DNA from: CAWCTD01 sp963798455
GTDB lineage: Bacteria > Acidobacteriota > Terriglobia > Bryobacterales > Bryobacteraceae
Assembly (NCBI GenBank): GCA_963798455.1
Contig: CAWCTD010000003.1
Span: 2,480,001-2,544,000, forward strand
Length of the DNA stretch: 64,000 nucleotides
Direction: 5' to 3'
Program-made: the position numbers and the translations under genes
Notes under the pieces: generated by a model
The model's input: the letters and a program-made list of their open reading frames with translations, nothing else
Told to the model about the DNA's origin: nothing
Database searches by the model: none
Shown: positions 8,050 to 17,052 of the stretch, piece by piece
How the letters are laid out: every line of letters begins with the position of its first letter
Numbering within the stretch: position 1 is the stretch's first letter

Positions 8050-10053
8050 TCAACCGCGCCGGCGCCGCCGACGTAAAACTTCGAGTCCGATCCACGCCAC
8101 AGCCAGCGCGAGGCACGTGTAACTGGCTGTGCGGGTTAGCAGTGCTTCCCTGCCCCCGGTGAAGAAAATCTCCACAGTACACGGGCCCTCACAGCCAGGT
8201 TCGACGACAAGCTGACCCAGGTTGTCTGGATAGACCCGCCGTGCCTGCCCGTTGACGCTCGCCTTCCAGCCGGGGTGATAGCTCACTTGCACGGAAAGGA
8301 TTTGCCCCTTCTCCAAAGGCGCTGAGATGGTGGCGGAATGCCGGGTGCGCCAGCTCATGCGGGCCAATGGGTAGGCAGGGTCATCGAGCGCCTCCACGTA
8401 GCGCCGGACGGGACCGATATCCAAGCCTCCGGCGGGCGGGCGGGGCGCCAGGCCGGCAGGCGGGAGGACATGCGCCAAAGAAGCAGACCTTCGCGGGACG
8501 CGGTAGATCACATCATCTCCGTCGCGCCAGAGTTCCGGCAGAACAGCCTCGAACTTGCGAGGGTTCCGAAAGGGCTTGTAGAACTCGCGGCTCCGCGGGC
8601 CGCCCGCGGCCACGGCATCGACGCCGAACGCATCGAGCCACAGCAGGGCTATCTCCGCTTCCCTCGGGCCGGCGTTGTCGCCGCTGAGGATCTGATAGTT
8701 GACGTGGGTCCAGAGCGGGTTGATGGCCGCCTGGTCGGCCCCCCCGGCAAACTGGGGCGTGTCGTTGAACACGTTCAGGAAGAAGCCCACGGAGCCCGGG
8801 GCGAAAACGCGCTGCCCCGGCAGGCTGCGTCCAAACCATTCCGCTTCCTGGAATTCGACGGTGCTCGCGATGTCGATGGGGCGGACCAGACGCTTTACGT
8901 GTGTAGCGCACCTCAGGACACCGTAGCCTGACAGAGCCAGCAACGCACAAACAAGGGCGGCACGAGTGCGGCGCCCCACGCGCTTCAGAAGCTCCTGGCC
9001 CAGGAACGCGGCGGCCAGCGCCAGGGCCATTTCCATCTCGAGGTGAAAGCGCGTGGGCTGATGGAGCAGTGACACACCGAACCAAGCCGATGCTAGCGGG
9101 ACCGCCGCCACGGGAAGAAGAAACAGGAGCGCGAAGCGGAGCGAGGAAGGCATGTTGTACCGGCGGAAGAGCCACAGGCAGACTCCCAGGATCACCAGGC
9201 CCGCCAGGGACCATGCCGCCAGCACAGGAGCCGGCGACAGGGGACCGCTGAGGGTGTCCTGGTTGGATTGAAGCACTCCGATGGCCGAAGGGGGAATCCA
9301 GGGGCAGGCGATCGCGTAGGCAGCCACGCTCACCGCGACCGCCTTCCCCCAATTCCGCCACCATGCGCCTTCCTGGCGCGCCAGAAGCCAGGCAGCCATG
9401 CCCATGGCCAGCGCCGAGGCGCCGATCCAGTTGGTGAGAGGCACGGCGGCAAGCCCCAATGCCGCGGCAAACCACCACGCGGCCCGCCTCTTCTCGAAGG
9501 CCACGCTCACGAGAAGCAACGCCAAAGGCAGCAGTGTCATAGAGGCGACGTGCGGCCCTTCACCGTATCGCACCAGTGCCTGGAGACGCCGCACGCCCCA
9601 CATCCCGCCGGCATCGTACGACACGGCGGGCATCAGGAACGTGGACGTCGAGATCAGCGAGTACAACAGGCCCGCGGCGAAGCTGTACGCCCGGGAACCG
9701 CAGAGCCGCAAGGCCAGCCCAAACAGAGCCACGGGACCAAGGCCATAGAAGACGGCAGTCACGGCGTGGTAGGCGTGAGCGGGCGCCATCGCCAGCAGCG
9801 CCGAAACGGCGGCCACCAAATAGGGCAACAGTGGCGGGTACGAGTACGAATAGGGGATGCCTCCATACCAGAGAGGGAACCAGCTCAGATCGTTCCAGTT
9901 TTCCCGCGCCCAGCGCGCCAGGGTGATGTGAGTGCCTTCGATGGAGCCCATCTGGTCGAGGTATTGGATCGTGAGCAGTCCCCGCACCAGCCAAAGGTTG
10001 AGCAGCAAGAGCGCCAGCGCGAACGCGATGGTCTTCAGCCGTTCTCTGTTCAT
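8050..10053 (-). CDS. GT-C-like multi-helix membrane protein (putative glycosyltransferase)
   Basis: 667 residues with 11 or more membrane helices and a C-terminal periplasmic beta-rich domain ending in one more helix and an RRRRR tail. The first loop after helix 1 carries acidic residues (DQMGSIEG) and the WFPLWYGG element seen in GT-C-fold lipid-linked sugar transferases and related uncharacterised membrane proteins. The ATG at 10053 overlaps the stop of the NCS2 permease gene (ATGA at 10053-10050), implying translational coupling. Transfer of a polyprenyl-phosphate sugar is an inference from fold class; no substrate can be named. Confidence 0.55.
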   Translation of the reverse strand: MNRERLKTIAFALALLLLNLWLVRGLLTIQYLDQMGSIEGTHITLARWARENWNDLSWFPLWYGGIPYSYSYPPLLPYLVAAVSALLAMAPAHAYHAVTAVFYGLGPVALFGLALRLCGSRAYSFAAGLLYSLISTSTFLMPAVSYDAGGMWGVRRLQALVRYGEGPHVASMTLLPLALLLVSVAFEKRRAAWWFAAALGLAAVPLTNWIGASALAMGMAAWLLARQEGAWWRNWGKAVAVSVAAYAIACPWIPPSAIGVLQSNQDTLSGPLSPAPVLAAWSLAGLVILGVCLWLFRRYNMPSSLRFALLFLLPVAAVPLASAWFGVSLLHQPTRFHLEMEMALALAAAFLGQELLKRVGRRTRAALVCALLALSGYGVLRCATHVKRLVRPIDIASTVEFQEAEWFGRSLPGQRVFAPGSVGFFLNVFNDTPQFAGGADQAAINPLWTHVNYQILSGDNAGPREAEIALLWLDAFGVDAVAAGGPRSREFYKPFRNPRKFEAVLPELWRDGDDVIYRVPRRSASLAHVLPPAGLAPRPPAGGLDIGPVRRYVEALDDPAYPLARMSWRTRHSATISAPLEKGQILSVQVSYHPGWKASVNGQARRVYPDNLGQLVVEPGCEGPCTVEIFFTGGREALLTRTASYTCLALAVAWIGLEVLRRRRRRG

Positions 10054-11381
10054 TGCGCCCCGAGGTACAGGAACCTTGCGATGAACAGCGCGGTCAGCAC
10101 GTACACCAGCCAGTTCACCTTCAGGAACTGGCCGCGCAGGACCTTCAACAGCGTGTACGCCGTGAAGCCGAAGGCGATGCCGTTGGCGATGCTGAAAGTG
10201 AGGGGGATGGCGGTCATCGTAAGGAAGGCAGGAATGGCGACCTCGGGGTCGTCCCACCGGATTTCGCTGATGTGCGAGATCATCAAGGACCCGACGATGA
10301 TCAGGGCCGGAGCCGTGGCAGCCGAGGGAATCACCCCGAAAACGGGCGCGATGAACAAGGCCGCCAGGAACAGAAGCCCGGTGACGACGGAGGCCACGCC
10401 GCTGCGCCCTCCCGCCACCACGCCCGCCGCGCTCTCGATGTAATTCACCACGGTCGAGGTGCCCGCCAGCGAACCCACGATCGTCGCCGAGGCGTCCGAA
10501 AGCAGGATACGGTTCACGCGCGGGATCTGGTTGGCTTCGTCGAACAGTCCCGCCTTCTTGCCGACGGCCACCAGCGTGCCCACGTTGTCGAAAACGTCGA
10601 TGAAGAAGAACACGAAGACGATTTCGACGAAGCCCATCCCCAGAGCGGCAGGAAGATCCAGGCGTAGCGCGGTCGCTGTGATGTCCGAGAAGCGGTACAT
10701 CCGCGGCTGCCAGTGGACCAGCCCCGTGGCGGCCCCCAGGGCCGTGGTCGAAAGGATACCGATGAGCATCGCGCCCTTCACCCGCCAGGCGAGCAGCGCG
10801 GCGATCAACAGCAGCCCAAAGACCGCCAGCAGCGTGTTTGGCTCCCGCATGTTCCCCATGGCCACGGTGGTCGAGGCGTTTGGCACAATGATCCCCGAGT
10901 TCCGGAAGCCGACCAGCGCCAGCAGCAAGCCGATGCCGGCGGCGATGGCCGAGTAGAGTTCCGTGGGGATGGATGAAACAACCTGCCGGATCACTCCGGC
11001 CAGGGTCAGCGCCACGAACAGCGCGCCCGAAAGGAACACCGCGCCGAGCGCCACTTGCCAGGGGATCCCCATGCCCTTGACCACGACGTAGGTGAAGTAA
11101 GCATTCAGCCCCATGCCCGGCGCCAGCGCGATGGGATAGCGCGCGAACACGCCCATCAGCAGGCTGCCCACGGCCGCCGACAAGCAGGTGGCGGCCACGA
11201 CGGGGGCAAAGGGCATTCCGGCATCCTGCAGGATCGATGGGTTGACGAAGATGATATATGCCATCGTGACGAAGGTGGTCACTCCGGCCAGGATCTCCGT
11301 TCGCCAGTTGGTCTTCAGGGTTACGAATTCAAAGTAGCGCTCGAGCCGCTCCAGAAAGCCACGTCTCGTTACCGCACTCAT
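10050..11381 (-). CDS. NCS2 family purine permease (AzgA/PbuG-like)
   Basis: 443 residues with about 12 membrane helices. The family signatures are visible: an N-terminal RYFEFVTLKTNWRTEILAG segment, GMGLNAYFTYVV, and the helix-8 substrate region FFFIDVFDNVGTLVAVGKKA. The AzgA/PbuG branch imports adenine, guanine or hypoxanthine by proton symport. The start at 11381 has AGGAAG upstream. The gene is translationally coupled to the GT-C-like gene. Its 5' half, including codons for about the first 200 residues, is duplicated at 14337-14918. Confidence 0.88.
   Translation of the reverse strand: MSAVTRRGFLERLERYFEFVTLKTNWRTEILAGVTTFVTMAYIIFVNPSILQDAGMPFAPVVAATCLSAAVGSLLMGVFARYPIALAPGMGLNAYFTYVVVKGMGIPWQVALGAVFLSGALFVALTLAGVIRQVVSSIPTELYSAIAAGIGLLLALVGFRNSGIIVPNASTTVAMGNMREPNTLLAVFGLLLIAALLAWRVKGAMLIGILSTTALGAATGLVHWQPRMYRFSDITATALRLDLPAALGMGFVEIVFVFFFIDVFDNVGTLVAVGKKAGLFDEANQIPRVNRILLSDASATIVGSLAGTSTVVNYIESAAGVVAGGRSGVASVVTGLLFLAALFIAPVFGVIPSAATAPALIIVGSLMISHISEIRWDDPEVAIPAFLTMTAIPLTFSIANGIAFGFTAYTLLKVLRGQFLKVNWLVYVLTALFIARFLYLGAQ
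10769..11350. repeat. Direct repeat copy 1 (inside permease gene)
   Basis: This 582-bp block recurs at 14337-14918 in the same orientation at a constant offset of 3568 bp. Line-by-line comparison shows four mismatches, two of them adjacent near the outer end. Identity stops abruptly at both ends (TCGCGCCC at one side, GAGCCGCT at the other). It marks the boundary of the intervening nucleotide-metabolism insert. Confidence 0.92.
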
Positions 11382-11529
11382 TCTTCCTCGCGAGACACCA
11401 GGCCCCAACACATGTATTCGAGACGGGAAAAAACCACGAGGAGGTCGTAAGCCACTAGTGGCCGAACGCCCTCACGCCCGAATTTCATTCTAGTTCGCGC
11501 TGAACAGCCCTCCGACCTATCTCACCAAT

Positions 11530-12888
11530 ATGAGCTATCATTATGCTGTATGGTGCGGTATGAATGCTGAGGATCCTCCCGGCATTGAGCTCGAATTCAT
11601 GAGGCTTGCCGTCGAGGAAGCGCGGCTGAGCGTGCCCGAAGACGCCCGCATCCACCCCAAGGTTGGTGTGGTGATAGTCAAGGATGGCCAAGTACTAGCC
11701 AAGGCGCACCGTGGCGAAATCCGTGGTAGCCACGCGGAATACATAGCCCTTGAGCAGAAGCTGCCCGATGCCCCGCTCACCGATGCAGTTGTCTATACGA
11801 CGCTTGAACCGTGCACCACGAGGACGCATCCGAAGATATCCTGTGCCGAAAGGTTAGTGGAGCGCAAGGTCGGCCGAGTTGTCATTGGTATCCTTGATCC
11901 CAATTCAGAGATCTCTGGAAAGGGGCAAATGCGCTTGCAGGAGGCGAGTATTGCCACCCAGTTCTTTCCTCAAGCCCTTATGCGCGAGATCGAGGAGCTC
12001 AACCGGGATTTTTGGCGTGCCCACCGCCGGCGAGGCTCTGGTCCTCAAGTCGATGAGCAGTTCGTCAGGCTTAATCGGGACAGACCGCTTGACGAGTGGT
12101 ACATGGCTATCAACCGCATTTATTGGTCTCGAAATTCTCGCGAGAACCCGGTGTCCATTTTTGCGCATCTGGTGGAGGTGATCGGCGGGCTGAGCCTAGT
12201 CGCCAGCCAGAAGCAAAAAGGCGACCTCCAACCAGAAACCTTTGTGCCCAAGGCATTGGCGTGGTGGATGGCTCTGTGTGGGGCCGCACATGTTCGATCC
12301 GTCGCCGAAATGCTTTGGGCCAAGTTCCCGGGTGTCTGTCCCTACTGTCATCAATGTCCTCACGACACTTTTGAGTGCACGATCAGAAAGCAACGTGCTC
12401 AGGGTCTGGACTGGTCAGCGCTTGAGAGAATCGGTTTGGAGAAGAAGCGAGAGAGACCATCCGCGCTCGCAGAATGGCAGCGAATGTTTTGTGAGATCTA
12501 TCCGGTCCAAATGACCGAACCTTACGGGGAGACATTCGCAAGGTTCGCCGAAGAGCTGGGTGAGTTGGCTGAGGCGATCCGTGTGTTTCGAGAATCGCCC
12601 CAGTACTTCCTGAACGAGGCTGCGGACGTGTTCGCGTGGTTGATGCACATCCAGAACTTGATCGACCTGAATCGGCGCACTTCGAGGGTCGACGTCGGCA
12701 CCGCCCTCGCAGGCGAATTCTGCAAGACCTACCCCGACCTCTGTGTAGACTGCTGGAAGAGCCCCTGCCGTTGTGATCCGGTCCTTCCTAGGACGATCGG
12801 ACGAATCGCCCACGAGTTGCCGAAGAGCGAGGGTTTCTTCATGACTGCCGTTGAAGCAATGGAGCGTTTCCAAGCTGAGGAGCGCTAG
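11530..12888 (+). CDS. RibD-like deaminase fused to MazG-like pyrophosphohydrolase
   Basis: 452 residues combining two nucleotide enzymes. The N-terminal zinc-dependent deaminase domain (about 20-165) has the HAE motif at 68-70 and PCX9C at 94-105, as in RibD/dCMP-deaminase folds. The C-terminal region has the all-alpha NTP pyrophosphohydrolase motif EELGELAEAI (about 341-350) with the second acidic pair in NEAADVFAWL (about 361-370). Two extra cysteine clusters, CPYCHQCPHDTFEC (about 270-283) and CVDCWKSPCRC (about 405-415), flank the MazG core and may bind zinc. An alternative start is ATG 11560. Deamination and hydrolysis of dNTPs is inferred; the substrate is unknown. Confidence 0.7.
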   Translation: MSYHYAVWCGMNAEDPPGIELEFMRLAVEEARLSVPEDARIHPKVGVVIVKDGQVLAKAHRGEIRGSHAEYIALEQKLPDAPLTDAVVYTTLEPCTTRTHPKISCAERLVERKVGRVVIGILDPNSEISGKGQMRLQEASIATQFFPQALMREIEELNRDFWRAHRRRGSGPQVDEQFVRLNRDRPLDEWYMAINRIYWSRNSRENPVSIFAHLVEVIGGLSLVASQKQKGDLQPETFVPKALAWWMALCGAAHVRSVAEMLWAKFPGVCPYCHQCPHDTFECTIRKQRAQGLDWSALERIGLEKKRERPSALAEWQRMFCEIYPVQMTEPYGETFARFAEELGELAEAIRVFRESPQYFLNEAADVFAWLMHIQNLIDLNRRTSRVDVGTALAGEFCKTYPDLCVDCWKSPCRCDPVLPRTIGRIAHELPKSEGFFMTAVEAMERFQAEER

Positions 12889-12894
12889 AAAGAA

Positions 12895-13266
12895 GTGAAA
12901 GCTGAACGAGTGAGCAAAGTGAGTGTACTGGATTTCCTCGACTCATATAAGTACCAACCGAAGGCGTTGGTACGCGAGTTCCAGCAGTCGCCGCTTCTGA
13001 AAGCCAAGGTTCTCCACACCGTCCAAACGGCTGCCGCCAAGTGTGATTGGCCCGAGGAGTGGCACGATTGGACGACCGTTGTCTTCGGCCTTCTGGCGGG
13101 GCGCGTTCTGACCATAGCCAGTCCCATCCTCAAGAACAGGGCAACTCGAGAACTATTCGAAGTTGTGGGCGAGCTAGGCCTCTCTAGTGCTCATGTCTCC
13201 CTCATGTGCGGGGAAGCCCACCCCTTAGAGCAACAACTCCGGCTCATCGGAACCGATCCCTTGTAG
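12895..13266 (+). CDS. Small protein downstream of deaminase-MazG, unknown function
   Basis: 123 residues from a GTG start 6 bp after the deaminase-MazG stop; GAGGAG lies 12 bp upstream of it. It looks soluble and mainly helical (DFLDSYKYQPKALVREFQQS; LFEVVGELGLSSAHVSLM), with no membrane helix or known motif. Tight spacing suggests cotranscription and a shared task with the upstream enzyme. I do not recognise the family. Confidence 0.5.
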   Translation: MKAERVSKVSVLDFLDSYKYQPKALVREFQQSPLLKAKVLHTVQTAAAKCDWPEEWHDWTTVVFGLLAGRVLTIASPILKNRATRELFEVVGELGLSSAHVSLMCGEAHPLEQQLRLIGTDPL

Positions 13267-13291
13267 CGATAGCCGCGGGGTCCCCTCTCAG

Positions 13292-14053
13292 TCACCCTTC
13301 CTGATGGGAAGCTATCTCTGCCTCAGTTAGCGGTTCAGCCTCCATGAGCAGCTGCATTTGGCGCTCACGGCCCCTTCCCTTTCCCTTTTCGGGCTCCATA
13401 CTTGACCGAAGGAAATTCTTCGTCATCTGGACCACGATTCTATGAACATCTTTCGCAGGTTGGTTGCCGTTCACGGTTTCAATCCGCTCGCCCTCGCCAG
13501 TCCGGCGTTTTATGGCGTAAGCGAAGTTCTGTTGAACTGTTTCCAGGGTCGAGAGATCCTCGTACAACTCGACATGCCATCGCTGCGATTGCATCCTCTT
13601 CACACAGACAGCCGGAGGCGTATCCAGGAATATGGTCAGATCAGCGCGCAAACTGTGCTTGTTTATCTCAGTAATCCATTCATAATCCACTTTAACCGAT
13701 TGATAAGCAAGTGAAGATAAATAGTAACGGTCCGCGATAACATGTATGCCGCTCTTCAATTTCGGAATGACATCAGTGTGCAGGTGATCCAATCGGTCGG
13801 CAGCGAAAAATAGTGCCATAGTCAATGGATCGAGAGGTTCGGAGTGCCGTGATCTGTTGGAGACCAGGCGGTTCGAGAGAGCCAGCTTCAAGAGGGCGCC
13901 AACCGGCCCGTCCGTGGGCTCTTTGGTGTAGTACGCGAGTTGGTTGCGCTTCTCCGAGAACCACTTAGTCAGCAATTGAGCTTGGGTTGTCTGGCCTGAG
14001 CCGTCAAGGCCTTCAAACACGATCAATTTGGCGGGATAAGGGTTTGGGTTCAT
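13292..14053 (-). CDS. Thymidylate kinase-like protein with altered P-loop
   Basis: 253 residues resembling dTMP kinases: P-loop region IVFEGLDGSGQTTQAQLL, the DRYYLSSLAYQ motif of the substrate site, and a LID-like KRMQSQRWHVE segment. The Walker A lysine (normally GSGKTT or GSGKST) is Gln (codon CAG). That lysine contacts the phosphates, so catalysis could be weakened or lost. The last 40 residues form a charged extension beyond the usual kinase core of about 205-215 residues. It is convergent with the deaminase-MazG operon, and its weak upstream site makes the start at 14053 uncertain (alternative 14086). Confidence 0.7.
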   Translation of the reverse strand: MNPNPYPAKLIVFEGLDGSGQTTQAQLLTKWFSEKRNQLAYYTKEPTDGPVGALLKLALSNRLVSNRSRHSEPLDPLTMALFFAADRLDHLHTDVIPKLKSGIHVIADRYYLSSLAYQSVKVDYEWITEINKHSLRADLTIFLDTPPAVCVKRMQSQRWHVELYEDLSTLETVQQNFAYAIKRRTGEGERIETVNGNQPAKDVHRIVVQMTKNFLRSSMEPEKGKGRGRERQMQLLMEAEPLTEAEIASHQEG

Positions 14054-14336
14054 AAGCTCACGGGGTCTCGGTTGTAGGGCCTTCATGTGGTGGCTGAGCG
14101 AAGACCGTCGGACGCCAGCGTCGGGATGGGGTAGCAACTGGTGAGTGGTGGCACGAGACGGTGGTACACTGCGGCTGCGCGATGATCGAGCACACTGCGG
14201 GCGTGCCGGTGCCTCCGGAGGCTTTGCATAGCATAGCGTCCCTTGTATGATACATCAGAGCGACGAGAAGAACTCGCGCGGGAAAGGGCTGCCCGTTTCC
14301 GATGAGGGCATGCCACTTTACCAACTGCCCAACGTG
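14054..14336. promoter_or_regulatory. Region upstream of the TMP-kinase-like gene with an operator-like dyad
   Basis: 283 bp between the kinase start and the permease fragment. It contains a perfect 11-bp dyad TGTATGATACA (14244-14254) and a 12-bp palindrome GCCTCCGGAGGC (14211-14222), both upstream of the minus-strand kinase gene and suitable for regulator binding. No gene is supported here. Confidence 0.35.
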
Positions 14337-14918
14337 TCGCGCCCTTCACCCGCCAGGCGAGCAGCGCGGCGATCAACAGCAGCCCAAAGACCGCCAGCAG
14401 CGTGTTTGGCTCCCGCATGTTCCCCATGGCCACGGTGGTCGAGGCGTTTGGCACAATGATCCCCGAGTTCCGGAAGCCGACCAGCGCCAGCAGCAAGCCG
14501 ATGCCGGCGGCGATGGCCGAGTAGAGTTCCGTGGGGATGGATGAAACAACCTGCCGGATCACTCCGGCCAGGGTCAGCGCCACGAACAGCGCGCCCGAAA
14601 GAAACACCGCGCCGAGCGCCACTTGCCAGGGGATCCCCATGCCCTTGACCACGACGTAGGTGAAGTAAGCATTCAGCCCCATGCCCGGCGCCAGCGCGAT
14701 GGGATAGCGCGCGAACACGCCCATCAGCAGGCTGCCCACGGCCGCCGACAAGCAGGTGGCGGCCACGACGGGGGCAAAGGGCATTCCGGCATCCTGCAGG
14801 ATCGATGGGTTGACGAAGATGATATATGCCATCGTGACGAAGGTGGTCACTCCGGCCAGAATCTCCGTTCGCCAGTTGGTCTTCAGGCGTACGAATTCAA
14901 AGTAGCGCTCGAGCCGCT
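14337..14918 (-). pseudogene. 5' fragment of the NCS2 permease gene (repeat copy 2)
   Basis: Encodes the same residues as the front of the intact permease (RYFEFV through LLAWRVKGA), then runs into unrelated sequence. Only four base differences separate it from 10769-11350, so the duplication is recent. An in-frame Met lies just upstream, at about 14925 (MRQRLERYFEFV), but the product lacks half the helices, including the substrate-binding ones, and cannot be a working transporter. Confidence 0.88.
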
Positions 14919-14959
14919 GCCGCATATTCCTTGAGAGTCACACTTTTTCGGGTAGTGTA

Positions 14960-15646
14960 TCACTGTCTCAGCCGGCGCCTGGCTCCCAGAAACACCTGGC
15001 GCAGCATGGCGCGGGTCAGCCGGCCGGTGGAGGTATTCTGCTGGCTGGGATGATAGGAGCTGACGAGCAGTGGTTGCCCGGGAGCCGTGCGGTGCTCCTG
15101 GTTGTGCCCGAAGGGGAAGGCGGCCCGGCTCCGAATGAGGCCGCGGTCGCGCAGCACCGACAGGTACGCATCGAAAGCCACCCTGCCCAGGGCTACCACC
15201 ACGCGCAGGTCAGGCAGGAGGTCCAGCTCGCGGGCGAGGTACTGGCGGCAGCTTCGGATCTCCTCCGGCGAAGGCTTGTTATCCGGCGGGGCACAGCGCA
15301 CGGCGGCCGTGACGTAAGCGTCGCGGAGCTCGAGGCCATCGGCGCGGGACATACTGACCGGCTGGCTGGCGAAACCAGTTTCGTGCAGGGCCTGGCAGAG
15401 GAAATCGCCCGAGCGATCGCCCGTGAACATCCGGCCGGTGCGGTTCGCGCCGTGCGCGGCGGGCGCCAGCCCGACAATCAGCAGGCCAGCGCCGGGATCG
15501 CCGAAGGACGGCACCGGCTTCCCCCAGTACTCCCAGTCGCGGTAAGCGAGGCGCTTGACGGATGCCACCTTCCGGCAATGTTCGATGAGCCGGGGACAAC
15601 GGCGGCAGGCAATCACTTCCTCTTGGAGAAGCTTCAATAGGTTCAT
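14960..15646 (-). CDS. Uracil-DNA glycosylase, family 5 (UdgB-like)
   Basis: 228 residues. The active-site motif GLAPAAHGANRTGRMFTGD (59-77) lacks the catalytic acidic residue of families 1 and 4 and matches family 5, which also excises hypoxanthine. The second motif is HPSQQN. Cys14 and Cys17 plus two later cysteines (VRCAPPD, IRSC) are placed to bind the family's 4Fe-4S cluster. I chose ATG 15646 over a GTG 33 bp upstream because AGGAGGAGG lies between them. It acts in base excision repair of deaminated DNA. Confidence 0.9.
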   Translation of the reverse strand: MNLLKLLQEEVIACRRCPRLIEHCRKVASVKRLAYRDWEYWGKPVPSFGDPGAGLLIVGLAPAAHGANRTGRMFTGDRSGDFLCQALHETGFASQPVSMSRADGLELRDAYVTAAVRCAPPDNKPSPEEIRSCRQYLARELDLLPDLRVVVALGRVAFDAYLSVLRDRGLIRSRAAFPFGHNQEHRTAPGQPLLVSSYHPSQQNTSTGRLTRAMLRQVFLGARRRLRQ

Positions 15647-15731
15647 TCCACCAAGCGGGTCTCCTCCTCCTGAAGACACGATGGTAGCAGGAGGGGAAGT
15701 TCCGGAAATCTGGCGCGGGAAGAGCGGCAGG

Positions 15732-16871
15732 TCAGATCGCCGCCGGTGGCGGCTCGCCCGTAATAGATTGGCGCATGAGCTCCAGTTGCGGCCAGCTCAA
15801 CAAGGGCGAATCTACCGCGAGGGCGCGGCCCTGGTGTTGGAGTTGAGCAAAAGTCGCCGCCAACTCGGGATCCCGCCAGCCGCGTGAGACTTCCTCTTCC
15901 AGTATGGCCAGCGCCTGATCTGGCAGGAATGCGGGCTTGTAGGGCCGAACCGTGGTGAGAGCGTCATAGATGTCGGCGACTTGCAGGATGCGGGCCTCGA
16001 GCGGAATATCCCTGCCCCGAAGACCATCGGGATAGCCGCTGCCGTCCCAGCGTTCGTGGTGGCTCCGAACAATAGGCAACACTCCTCGAAGACTTTTCAT
16101 CGGACGGCAGATGTCCTCGCCCTTGACGGTGTGGCTGCGCATCACGACCCACTCCGCCTCGCTCAACCGCCCGTTCTTGTACAGCACCGCGTCCGGCACG
16201 GCGATCTTGCCTATGTCATGGAGGAACCCTCCGCGGTGAAGTGACAGCAGTTGATGGCGAGGCAGCCCAAGAGCCGTGCCCAGAGAGACGCTATACCAAG
16301 CCAGCCTCTGGCAGTGGCCGGCGGTGTACTTGTCCCGATGCTCGACGGCTTGGGCCAGAGCGAATAGAATCGACTCGGCCTCCTCCAGCGAGTCGATGGC
16401 CGCTTTGTGGCGCAGCATGGCCCGGATCCTGGTGCGTACCACGGCGGGGTGCAGCGGCTTGATAAGAAACTCATCCGCACCGGAGGCGATGCTGGCGACC
16501 TCATTCTCCACGCCCTGAACACTGGTGAGCATCAGGATGGGGATGAGCTGGGTTCTGCGGTCGGCCTTGAGGGTCCGGCAAAAGTCCGGGCCGCTCATGC
16601 CCGGCATCATGAGGTCCAGAATGACCAGATCGACTTTCTGGCGCGCCAACGCAGCCAGCGCCTCGGGCGCACGCTGTGCTTCCAGTATCCGGTACGGCTC
16701 CGCCTTGAGCATGGCACGCAGCAGACGGCGGTTGACGTCAACCTGATCCAGCATTAAGATTGCTGGTTGTGAATCCGGCTCAGAAGACGGCTCGTCCCAG
16801 GGCCTGTCCAACGTAGCGGTGGCTGGAACTACGTCCGTTGGCAGCAAGAACCTCGCGTCATTGGTCGCCAT
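15732..16871 (-). CDS. Response regulator with HD-GYP output domain
   Basis: 379 residues. A receiver domain (about 36-155) has the phospho-acceptor Asp86 (VILDLMMPG) and the conserved Lys in FLIKPL. The C-terminal HD-GYP domain (about 165-350) has His218-Asp219 (HDIGK) and HHERWDGSGYP (271-281), the signature of cyclic-di-GMP phosphodiesterases. The acidic pocket that normally reads Asp-Asp is Asp42-Gln43, so metal binding in the receiver may be altered. No cognate sensor kinase is adjacent. It probably lowers cyclic-di-GMP in response to phosphorylation. Confidence 0.88.
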   Translation of the reverse strand: MATNDARFLLPTDVVPATATLDRPWDEPSSEPDSQPAILMLDQVDVNRRLLRAMLKAEPYRILEAQRAPEALAALARQKVDLVILDLMMPGMSGPDFCRTLKADRRTQLIPILMLTSVQGVENEVASIASGADEFLIKPLHPAVVRTRIRAMLRHKAAIDSLEEAESILFALAQAVEHRDKYTAGHCQRLAWYSVSLGTALGLPRHQLLSLHRGGFLHDIGKIAVPDAVLYKNGRLSEAEWVVMRSHTVKGEDICRPMKSLRGVLPIVRSHHERWDGSGYPDGLRGRDIPLEARILQVADIYDALTTVRPYKPAFLPDQALAILEEEVSRGWRDPELAATFAQLQHQGRALAVDSPLLSWPQLELMRQSITGEPPPAAI

Positions 16872-17052
16872 CGTGCCGGAACCCCATTCTGGGTCGACAA
16901 ATACGTCTCCTTATGTATCGGCGGAATCGGTTCAAAGAATAAGCCACTAGTCTCGTTGCGGGGGGACGGCTAAGAGTTGGCGAAAGGGGACTAGGGTGTT
17001 CCTCTGGATGTGTGCTGCCGCCGGTCTAATCGCGGTACGCTAGCTAGATCGT

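Noticed and set aside
14083..14925. A second, functional 280-residue permease
   Set aside because: Only the first half of the permease is present, followed by unrelated sequence; it is a truncated duplicate.
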